Positions 17,251 through 24,408 of a stretch of 64,000 nt of DNA are shown piece by piece. Position 1 is the first letter of the stretch. The number at the start of each line of letters is the position of its first letter. The DNA lies in the NCBI GenBank assembly GCA_000471045.1, contig KI301992.1, positions 562,346-626,345 of the forward strand, written 5' to 3'. Below the pieces are notes generated by a model, which was not told the DNA's origin, did no database searches, and saw nothing but the letters and a program-made list of their open reading frames with translations. This stretch comes from an actinobacterium LLX17. GTDB lineage: Bacteria; Actinomycetota; Actinomycetes; Propionibacteriales; Nocardioidaceae. A program made the translations under genes and the position numbers.

Positions 17251-18966
17251 ATGGTGGCCAGTCCTCGCCGATCCGGTGCTCGTCGAAGCAGCAGGAAGCG
17301 CCAGCCGCCGCGGCCGCTGCCGGTCGCCGGCCCGGGGGAGCGGGTGTGGGTGCTCGACGTCCCGTACGGGACACAGGTCGACGGCGCCACCTGGCACCCG
17401 GCGGTCAAGACGCATCTCCACGTAGGCCGCGCCCTGCCCGAGCACCTCGTGCCCTACGCTCCGGGGCCCCACACGCTCGGCCGGTTCATCGAGAACTCCC
17501 TCAACCCCGACCATCGGGCGCCCAACCCCGAGCCGACCGACGAGCTCGAACCCCGCAGGCTCCAGTTCGAGGCGGCCGACGCGATCGCGGCGCGGGCCGC
17601 GGCGGGCGGACGGCAGTTCCTGCTGGCCGATGAACCCGGCGTGGGCAAGACGATCTCGGCGGTTCTCGGGGCGACGGCGGTGGCCGACCTCCGCGGTGGG
17701 CAGCGGGTGCTGGTCGTGGCCGACCGGCCCGCCGCGATCACGATCGGACATTGGTGCCGCACCATCACGGCCCTGGGTGACGGTGGCCTGGAGTGGGTGG
17801 TGATCACGTGGGACCGGCTGGAGAAGGTCACCGGCACGTGGGACGTGATCATCGCGGACGAGGCACACGCGCTGCGGCGCACGACGACAATGCGTTGGAA
17901 GCACTGGGCGCGAATCTCGGGGCATGGGAAGCCGCACGACACGGCGCCGTTCGTCATCGCGACGACCGCGACGCCCGGGCACACGCCGCTCGAGCTGCCC
18001 TATCTCGCTCCGGCCTATGCGCAGGTGCTCGGCGAGCCGATGAAGGAGTGGACCTCGGCGACGCAACCCGGTGCCGCGTTCGCCACCGCGCTCGAGCGCC
18101 ACGGCGTCGGGGTGGAGCGGGGACGCTATGGCGCGACATGGACCACCGATCCCGCGCGGCGCGCGGCGGACCTGAAGCTGGTGCGCGGCTGGCTGGCCGA
18201 TGAACGACCCCCGGCCATGCTGCACCGTGCCGCGCCGTGGGGGCCGGTGCAGATCTCCGGCATGCCGGTGGCGCTCAGTCCGGCGGAACGGACGGCGTAT
18301 GAGGCCGAGTGGGGCGAGTTCTGTCGTGAGATGGACATCGCCCGCCGCGGCCGCAACGTCGCGAAGGGTCGGTCGGCGCTGCTGCGCTTCCGGCAGAAGG
18401 CCGGACTGATCCGCGTCGACTCGACCGTCGACTGGATCGCCCAACAGGTGCAGGCGGGGCGCCAGGTCGCGTGCTCGGTCGAGTTCGTCGGCACCGCCGC
18501 CGACCCGATCGCCGACCGGCTGCGTGAGTCCGGCATCGAGGTCGCCACCATCTACGGCCGCGACCGGTTCGACGTCGAGGCTGAGCGGCTCCGGTTCCAG
18601 ACCGGGCAGGCGAAGGTCTGCGTCTTCACCACCGTCGCATCGATGAGCCTGCACGCCGGCGAGACCCTCGCCGACGGCCGCCGCGCCAGCACCGAGCCGC
18701 GGGTCGGCGTCTTCCACCAGGCACGCTTCTCGGGCATCGCCGGACGGCAGGTGACCGGCCGGACCCACCGCGACCACCAGGTCTCGCCGTGGCACATCGC
18801 GTATGCCGAGGGCACCGTCGAGGAACAGGTCGGCAAGGTCATGGTGGAACGGATCGCCGCTGCCTCCAGCACCGCGGGAAGCGATACCACCGGGCTCGCC
18901 GAACTCGCCCAGCTGCTCGGCGCCGACTGGCTGCCGACCGCGGCCCTGGCCGACGACGGTGTGTGA
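17251..18966 (+). CDS. SNF2-like superfamily 2 helicase, function unknown
   Basis: 571 residues from the ATG at 17251. The first 30 are very basic (SPRRSGARRSSRKRQPPRPL). ATPase motifs: ADEPGVGKTISAVL (I), VVADRP (Ia), DVIIADEAHALRR (II, DEAH), FVIATTATPGHTPLELPYLA (III) and GRQVTGRTHRDHQ (VI). The C-terminal lobe ends with AYAEGTVEEQVGKVMVERI. Closest in style to stand-alone SNF2 helicases of actinobacterial phages and mobile elements. No nuclease or methylase domain is visible. It starts 46 bp after hrpB and is the last gene before the second copy of the ychF-end repeat. Confidence 0.8.
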   Translation: MVASPRRSGARRSSRKRQPPRPLPVAGPGERVWVLDVPYGTQVDGATWHPAVKTHLHVGRALPEHLVPYAPGPHTLGRFIENSLNPDHRAPNPEPTDELEPRRLQFEAADAIAARAAAGGRQFLLADEPGVGKTISAVLGATAVADLRGGQRVLVVADRPAAITIGHWCRTITALGDGGLEWVVITWDRLEKVTGTWDVIIADEAHALRRTTTMRWKHWARISGHGKPHDTAPFVIATTATPGHTPLELPYLAPAYAQVLGEPMKEWTSATQPGAAFATALERHGVGVERGRYGATWTTDPARRAADLKLVRGWLADERPPAMLHRAAPWGPVQISGMPVALSPAERTAYEAEWGEFCREMDIARRGRNVAKGRSALLRFRQKAGLIRVDSTVDWIAQQVQAGRQVACSVEFVGTAADPIADRLRESGIEVATIYGRDRFDVEAERLRFQTGQAKVCVFTTVASMSLHAGETLADGRRASTEPRVGVFHQARFSGIAGRQVTGRTHRDHQVSPWHIAYAEGTVEEQVGKVMVERIAAASSTAGSDTTGLAELAQLLGADWLPTAALADDGV

Positions 18967-18983
18967 TCGGCTCGCCTATGGCC

Positions 18984-19011
18984 GCTCCGTTTCAACGTCT
19001 GAATGGGCACT
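18984..19011 (+). repeat. Direct repeat copy 2 (att-like, matches 3' end of ychF)
   Basis: 28 bp, 24/28 identical to 7487-7514 in the same orientation. In the ychF-equivalent frame it still reads RFNV-stop with a synonymous Arg codon, as if derived from a ychF 3' end, while the sequence upstream of it is unrelated to ychF. This is what a right-hand attachment site of an element integrated at ychF would look like. Chance cannot be excluded, because unrelated 14-bp matches are expected in 64 kb. Confidence 0.4.
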
Positions 19012-19088
19012 TCCACTCAACATCGTTGCCCGGCACGTCGATGCGTAGCGGCCTAGTTTGCTCATGATCGAAGACAGCAGGTGACAGC

Positions 19089-19292
19089 ATGCCGATGCGA
19101 CGACGACCACCGTGGGTGCGCCACGCCCTCCGCCTCAACGCGGTCGTTCTGGTCGCGTGCGCGGCAGCGGGAGCGTTCGGGTCCTTCGTGACAGTCCGCG
19201 CCGGAGACCTCGGGACGTTCGTCGCCTGCGCGGCCGTGACGGTGCTCGCGGTCTTCGGCGCGCTGGCCTCGGTCAGGGAGTCGGAGAAATAG
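19089..19292 (+). CDS. Small two-helix membrane protein (hypothetical)
   Basis: 67 residues. A basic N-terminus (MPMRRRPPWVRHALR) is followed by two hydrophobic segments (about 18-33 and 41-59) and an acidic tail. The start lies just after a short GACAGCA direct repeat, with no strong ribosome site. It is the only credible ORF in the 475-bp stretch 18967-19441; the rest holds repeat copy 2 and otherwise nothing I recognise. Coding is tentative. Confidence 0.4.
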   Translation: MPMRRRPPWVRHALRLNAVVLVACAAAGAFGSFVTVRAGDLGTFVACAAVTVLAVFGALASVRESEK

Positions 19293-19441
19293 CCCGACTC
19301 GCGCCCCCACAGTTCCACCCTAGGCTGGCAAAGCCCGCGGTCTCGCCGATCCGGTGCCCGTGGGCACTCGGCCTCCGCCAGGGCGCAGCATCTGCGGCGA
19401 GATCCACGCCCCAGGCCGAACAGCGTCAGTGAGGGAAGCGC

Positions 19442-20395
19442 ATGTGCCGAGTACTCGCCTACATCGGGCCGGAGATTCCTGTCGAGAACCTGCTCCTCAA
19501 GCCGGAGAACAGTCTCGTCAATCAGACCCTCGACCCCGAGCGTCACCCGCAGCTCCAGCTGGCGGGCTGGGGATTCGGCATCTGGAGCGAGCACCTGCTG
19601 AAGCCCGAGGAGCCGCTGCTCTACCACCGGCCCATGGCGGCCTTCTACGACGACAACGTGCCCACCATCGTGCCGAGCCTGCAGGCCAGCACGCTGCTCG
19701 CCCACGTGCGCGCGGCCGACTACAACTCGCTCACCGTCCTGGCTGACGAGAACTGCCACCCGTTCTCCTACCAGGACACCTCCTGGATCGTCGCGCAGAA
19801 CGGTGACATGCCGAACTGGAAGGTGCTGCAGCGCGAGCTGCTGCCGCACTGCAAGGACTCCTACCTGCAGCAGATGTCCGGCACCACCGACACCGAGTTC
19901 ATCTACGTGCTGCTGCTCTCCCTGCTCGAGGGCGACAGCGACGAGGACGTCCAGCGAGCGTTCGAGGAGATGCTGCGGCTCATCGCGCAGGCGCAGAAGA
20001 CGCTCGACCTCCCCGCCCTGACCAAGCTGAAGATGGCCTTGGTCCGCCCCGACCGCATCATCGGCGTCAACATCGGCACCGGCCACCAGGGCGAGACCGA
20101 TCCCGAGGGGGACTGGCAGGAGCTGCGCAAGGCCGAGCCGGGCACCGACGACTACGCGCTCGGCATGCTGCTGGAGCCGATGTATTTGCTGATGGGCCGC
20201 AACTTCGACCACGACCCCTCGACCTACGGCTTCGAGACGTGCACGCACGAGGAGGCGACGGCCGCGGTCTTCGCCTCCGAGCCGCTGACCGACGAGCCCG
20301 ACGACTGGTCGACCCTGGAGTTCGGCGAGATCGTCTTCCTCGAGAAGAAGAGCGACGAGACCATCTCGCGGAAGTTTGCCCGACTGAAGGTGTAA
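19442..20395 (+). CDS. Class II glutamine amidotransferase domain protein (YafJ/EgtC type)
   Basis: 317 residues, with AGGGAAG placed correctly before the ATG. After Met removal Cys2 (MCRVLAYIG) becomes the N-terminal nucleophile of an Ntn-hydrolase. Supporting motifs are GWGFGIWSEH, LLAHVRAADY, ENCHPFSY and IVAQNGDMPNW. It is longer than EgtC, and no ergothioneine genes lie nearby, so the substrate is unknown. The C-terminal 100 residues are acidic and less conserved in style. Confidence 0.85.
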   Translation: MCRVLAYIGPEIPVENLLLKPENSLVNQTLDPERHPQLQLAGWGFGIWSEHLLKPEEPLLYHRPMAAFYDDNVPTIVPSLQASTLLAHVRAADYNSLTVLADENCHPFSYQDTSWIVAQNGDMPNWKVLQRELLPHCKDSYLQQMSGTTDTEFIYVLLLSLLEGDSDEDVQRAFEEMLRLIAQAQKTLDLPALTKLKMALVRPDRIIGVNIGTGHQGETDPEGDWQELRKAEPGTDDYALGMLLEPMYLLMGRNFDHDPSTYGFETCTHEEATAAVFASEPLTDEPDDWSTLEFGEIVFLEKKSDETISRKFARLKV

Positions 20396-20426
20396 CCCGC
20401 CTACGTCGCTCGGTCGCACGCCGCGC

Positions 20427-20774
20427 TCAGGCAAACGCGATGGCCGGGCCCACGAGCGGCACTGCGAACGTCAGGAGGAAGGTCGCGCCTGCCCAGGGCC
20501 AGGCCGTTGCGCCCTGGTTCAGTCGCGTGGTGGTGAATCGAAATCCGCCGATCAGCACTGCGGCCATGACTGTCAGCGTGAGCACCGTTGCGGTGGCGAT
20601 TCCTCCCGAGTCGCACGGGGGAACGCTGCACAGGTTGGCCTCCATCGTCCAGGCCAGCAGCCAGAGCACGCTGAGGACCGCAGCGACCAGCACTGCCAGC
20701 GTCAACAGGGCCCAGGACGCGATGCGGTCGACGGACCGCCGCCGGTCGGGCGATGGGGACCCGGCACCGGTCAC
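20427..20774 (-). CDS. Hypothetical membrane protein
   Basis: 115 residues with three hydrophobic segments (about 18-42, 57-78 and 92-113). The first loop has two Cys (ANLCSVPPCDSGG) that may form an extracytoplasmic disulfide. It is convergent with the amidotransferase gene and 63 bp downstream of the hydrolase gene on the same strand. No family recognised. Confidence 0.65.
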   Translation of the reverse strand: MTGAGSPSPDRRRSVDRIASWALLTLAVLVAAVLSVLWLLAWTMEANLCSVPPCDSGGIATATVLTLTVMAAVLIGGFRFTTTRLNQGATAWPWAGATFLLTFAVPLVGPAIAFA

Positions 20775-20837
20775 GGCGAGTCCTCGGGGTCCGAGCCGAT
20801 CAGCGAGACGACGTCCCGGTCCACGACGATCGCCCGC

Positions 20838-21695
20838 TCAGCCTTCTGCCTGGTCGGCGGCGATGAAATCGCGCAGCAGGCGGGCGAAGCGGTCCGGGTC
20901 CTCGAGGTGGGGGAAGTGTCCCGCGCCGTCGAAGATCTCCACCTGACAGTCGGGGAACGACTGCTCGACGCTGTGCGCGTGGGACGCGGGGATCATGTGG
21001 TCCTTGGAGCCCCACACGATCAGGGTCGGGATGGGCAGGGAGTCCTCGAGGTGGTCGTGAGCGCTGATGCTCTGCCCACCGATGTCGATGACCGCGCGGG
21101 TGGTGGCCAGGAAGGCTCGGCGGCTCTCCGGGTCGCCGAGCGAGCTGAAGCCCCGCCAGATCTCGGTGATGTCGGCACCGGGTCGCCAACCGATCTTCGA
21201 TGCACCGCGGCCCACCTTCTCCACCTGCGAAAGGATGGGCGCCGATGCCAGGACGCTCAGCACCGGCGCGGCACCCGGGAGGGTCGCCGAGCGCAGCAGC
21301 AGGCTCACCTCACGCCCCAGGCCGCCACTGGAGACCAGGACCAGGCGCTCGACCCGCTCGGGGAAGAGGTAGTAGAACTGCATCGCGATGCCGCCGCCCA
21401 GCGAGTGCCCGACGAGCGTCACCGTCTCGATGTCCAGGTGGTCGAGCAGGTCGCGCATCGTGGCCGCGTGCGAGCTGAGCGAGTAGTCGCCGGTGGGCTT
21501 GGCCGACTCGCCGTGACCGAACAGGTCGGGCAGCACCACCCGGTGGTCGTCGTCCATCTTGTCGACCAGGTGCGACCACTGCTGCTGCGAGCCGAGGATG
21601 CCGTGGATGAACAGCACCACCTGGCCCTCACCGCTGTCGGCGTAGGAGAGCTCGTGTCCGTGGAGCACGACCTTCTGGGTGGGGACGTGCGGCAT
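20838..21695 (-). CDS. Alpha/beta hydrolase
   Basis: 285 residues from the ATG at 21695, the best-placed start after GAGGA; other ATGs at 21704 and 21737 are in frame. Alpha/beta-hydrolase features: oxyanion strand VVLFIHGILGSQQQW, nucleophile Ser in LVGHSLGGGIAMQ, acid in VWGSKDHMIP and catalytic His in DGAGHFPHLE. A variable cap domain lies between. It resembles hydrolases of the C-C-bond/epoxide/haloperoxidase-like group; the substrate is not predictable. Confidence 0.85.
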   Translation of the reverse strand: MPHVPTQKVVLHGHELSYADSGEGQVVLFIHGILGSQQQWSHLVDKMDDDHRVVLPDLFGHGESAKPTGDYSLSSHAATMRDLLDHLDIETVTLVGHSLGGGIAMQFYYLFPERVERLVLVSSGGLGREVSLLLRSATLPGAAPVLSVLASAPILSQVEKVGRGASKIGWRPGADITEIWRGFSSLGDPESRRAFLATTRAVIDIGGQSISAHDHLEDSLPIPTLIVWGSKDHMIPASHAHSVEQSFPDCQVEIFDGAGHFPHLEDPDRFARLLRDFIAADQAEG

Positions 21696-21961
21696 GGCGA
21701 GCATCCTCGACGTGGTCGGTGGACCGGGCACGTCCACGGTAGCGCTGCTCGCTGTGGGTTCGCAGGGCCGATGTGCCGGATCACGTGCGGGTCTCGCGTG
21801 GGAAATCCGCAGGGTGGTCAGTCGGGACTACGTCGTTCTAGTCCTCGGCAAGGTCGGGACGACTCGTCGGGAAGAGAACGAGGAAAGGTTAGGCGTTCCC
21901 GGGATTTTGAAGGTCGAAGGACCTAGCGTCTCGTCTCACAACGACTTCTCGGGAGAAACCT

Positions 21962-22588
21962 ATGACTGCCACACCGCCACCCCCGTCCAGCTCGACGCCC
22001 CCGCCGAGGGGCTCGACTCCGCCGCCGCCTAGGCCGGCGACACCGCCGCCCGTGGGAATGGGCCCCGGACGCCGTCGCGATGAGGTCCGTCCGTGGTTCA
22101 AGAAGAAGCGGGTGCTGATTCCTGCCGCGGTTGTTGCGTTCGTCGTGATCGGCGGCGCTATCGCCGGAGGAAGCGACACCGAGGACAAGAACGACCAGAC
22201 CGTCACCGCCTCCGACGCGGCGAACGAGTCCGAGCCCACGACAGAAGCCGCAGAGGCGCCCGTCGAGGCCGCACCGCCGGCGCCGCCAGAGCCTGAGCTG
22301 ACCCGTTCGCAGGAGAACGCGCGGGACGCAGCGGAGAACTACCTCGACTTGACGGCCTTCTCTCGCTCGGGCCTCATCAAGCAGCTCGAGTTCGAGGGCT
22401 ACAGCACGGAGGATGCGACGTTCGGGGTCGACACGGTGAACCCGGACTGGAACGAGCAAGCTGTCAAGTCAGCTGAGAACTACCTCGAGCTGACTCCCTT
22501 CTCGCGCTCGGGATTGATCGACCAGCTCACCTTCGAGGGATTCACGCCCGAGCAGGCGACCTACGGCGTGGACCAGAACGGACTCTGA
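21962..22588 (+). CDS. Membrane-anchored protein with two Ltp-type repeats
   Basis: 208 residues preceded by GGAGAA. Residues 1-37 are Pro/Thr/Ser-rich. A basic patch (WFKKKR) and one membrane helix follow at about 51-69. An acidic Ala/Glu/Pro linker precedes two tandem repeats at about 118-160 and 164-207 (AENYLDLTAFSRSGLIKQLE / AENYLELTPFSRSGLIDQLT), each with GYST or GFTP plus EDA/EQA and GVD. These match the host-cell-surface-exposed Ltp domain, first seen in a streptococcal phage superinfection-exclusion lipoprotein. No lipobox is present. The 266 bp upstream has no gene. Confidence 0.8.
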   Translation: MTATPPPPSSSTPPPRGSTPPPPRPATPPPVGMGPGRRRDEVRPWFKKKRVLIPAAVVAFVVIGGAIAGGSDTEDKNDQTVTASDAANESEPTTEAAEAPVEAAPPAPPEPELTRSQENARDAAENYLDLTAFSRSGLIKQLEFEGYSTEDATFGVDTVNPDWNEQAVKSAENYLELTPFSRSGLIDQLTFEGFTPEQATYGVDQNGL

Positions 22589-22594
22589 GAGAAG

Positions 22595-22640
22595 CGTCCT
22601 GGGTCTCGCGGCGGTCAGGCTTTCCGCGAGCCCCAGGACG
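22595..22640. terminator. Strong hairpin between convergent genes
   Basis: 17-bp inverted repeat with one G-T-type mismatch (arms 22595-22611 and 22624-22640) and a 12-nt loop. It is placed 6 bp after the Ltp-protein stop and 18 bp from the convergent beta-propeller stop. It lacks a long T-tract but is ideally placed as a bidirectional terminator. Confidence 0.7.
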
Positions 22641-22658
22641 TCCGGTCCCCTGCCGAAC

Positions 22659-24167
22659 TCAGCGCAGTGGCAGCAACGGGTTCAGCAGGAACAGCACCTG
22701 GCCCAGCAGCACCGAGACCGTCGGGATGAGTCCGCCGCTGACGGTCGAGTCGGTTCCCTCCGGCTCGGTCGGCGGGGCCCAGCTCGCCACCACGGACTCC
22801 GGCACGAACCCGTGGCGGACGCGCTGCGGGTGGTCGCCCACGGGCAGGTACGCCAGCTCCTCACCGGTCTCGAAGTCGAGCACCGCCACCGCGTCGGACT
22901 CGCTCAGCGAAATCCAGCACGTGTTGTTGAGCCCCTCGGTGGTCCAGTACGGCTTCTTGTAGCCGTGACCGGTGGTGGCCTCGTCGTAGAGCCGGAACTC
23001 CCCGGTCTCGCGATCGACCATGGCGGCGTAGTCGTCCATGGTGCCGGCAACGCAGAGGGTCGTGCCGGCAGCGTCCATCGCGAGGCCGTGGTGGGCCGAG
23101 TCGTTGACGTAGGTCTCGAGGGGCAGGTGGGGCACCAGGTTCGGCAGCGGCAGCAACCGCGTCACCGCACCGGTGCGCGGCTCGGGGATGCCGCCGGCGG
23201 TGTAGGTGACGGCGCCGTCAATGTCGGTCGCCTGCGTGTCGAACTCGACGATGCCGTGGAAGTACGACACCTGGAAGTAGATGAAGCGCTCACCGGGCGC
23301 GACGGCCATGGGGCGCACGGCCGCGCTCATGCCCTCGTGACCGGCCTCGGCCAGCTCCTTGCCCATGTCCCAGCGCTGCGTGATGTCGAAGCTGTCGTTG
23401 TCGGCGATCTGGAACCAGCGGTCGCCCTTGATGGCGTCGTGCAGCGGGCCGATCTTGATGGGGCCGATCGAGTTCTGGTCACCCGGGAGGTACACCTTGC
23501 CGATCGACGCGTGGTAGATCCGTGAGCCGTCGGGGGAGTAGTTGTTCTCGTGCGGCGTCTCGCCGGTGGGGAACGTCCGCAGGCGGTCGCCCATCGCGAT
23601 CTGCTGGCCGTCCACGACCTCGTCGACCATCGAGTACTCGATGACCTGCGCCTCGGTCGAGTCGCTGACCAGCAGGCGACGGCCGTCGGGCGACAGGCCC
23701 ATGTGGTCGGTGCGGTAACCGTCCATCTGCTGCTCGCGGACGATGCTGTCAGTGCGACCCGCGGCCGCCTTCTCGAGGTCGATCCAGACCACGTCGGCGA
23801 AGCTCGGCCGCGAGACAGCCACGTACTTGCCGTCCTTGGTCGTGAACATGTCGTCGACGTACTGGTCGTGACCCTCGCCCGGGCCCTGCTGGATGAGGTA
23901 GTAGAACGCCAGCTGGTCGGGCTTGGTGTGGATGTCGGCGATCTCCTGGTCCTTGTCCGGGATGAAGTTGACGCCGGTCTTCAGCACCTCGCGGGTCTTC
24001 GCGTCGACGATGGTGGCGGTGCCGGCCCAGTTGTTGCCGACCAGCATGACGTCGCGCAGCTTAGGCTTGGCCGCGTTGGCCTCGGGCTGGTTCACGGGCG
24101 CGCTGTTGACGACGAGCGTGGCCACGAGGGCGGAGGTCAGAAGGACGGCGACACGACGCACGGACAT
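22659..24167 (-). CDS. Secreted beta-propeller (YVTN/YncE-like) protein
   Basis: 502 residues from the ATG at 24167, which places a signal peptide at once: MSVRRVAVLLTSALVATLVV then an Ala-rich cleavage region (NAA). The frame is open for 28 more codons upstream, without secretion features. The mature part contains repeated strand motifs such as YVAVSRPSFADVVWIDL, MGLSPDGRRLLVSDS and YSPDGSRIYHASIG, later GLAMDAAGTTLCVAG and DFETGEELAYLPVGDHPQ, consistent with a six- or seven-bladed propeller. The C-terminus is a hydrophobic stretch (LIPTVSVLLGQVLFLL), possibly a membrane anchor. Ligand or enzymatic role unknown. Confidence 0.75.
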   Translation of the reverse strand: MSVRRVAVLLTSALVATLVVNSAPVNQPEANAAKPKLRDVMLVGNNWAGTATIVDAKTREVLKTGVNFIPDKDQEIADIHTKPDQLAFYYLIQQGPGEGHDQYVDDMFTTKDGKYVAVSRPSFADVVWIDLEKAAAGRTDSIVREQQMDGYRTDHMGLSPDGRRLLVSDSTEAQVIEYSMVDEVVDGQQIAMGDRLRTFPTGETPHENNYSPDGSRIYHASIGKVYLPGDQNSIGPIKIGPLHDAIKGDRWFQIADNDSFDITQRWDMGKELAEAGHEGMSAAVRPMAVAPGERFIYFQVSYFHGIVEFDTQATDIDGAVTYTAGGIPEPRTGAVTRLLPLPNLVPHLPLETYVNDSAHHGLAMDAAGTTLCVAGTMDDYAAMVDRETGEFRLYDEATTGHGYKKPYWTTEGLNNTCWISLSESDAVAVLDFETGEELAYLPVGDHPQRVRHGFVPESVVASWAPPTEPEGTDSTVSGGLIPTVSVLLGQVLFLLNPLLPLR

Positions 24168-24408
24168 TCCTGCTTTCGTCACGGGCCGACGCGATGTGAC
24201 AGGGCCCACTGTCATCGTCAACGAGGAGCGGACGCACAGGTCACGGTCCAACGGCCTCCCCGGTGGTCACACCGGACCGCTCGTTGTGCTTCGGGTGCGG
24301 CTCACGGCCGATAGGATCGCGGTGTGCACCGCCCGGGGGAGCGGTGGCGAGGGAGGTCCCGTGTCGCGCCACCCTGACGACCCTGGACGACATCGAGGCG
24401 GAGCCCAT

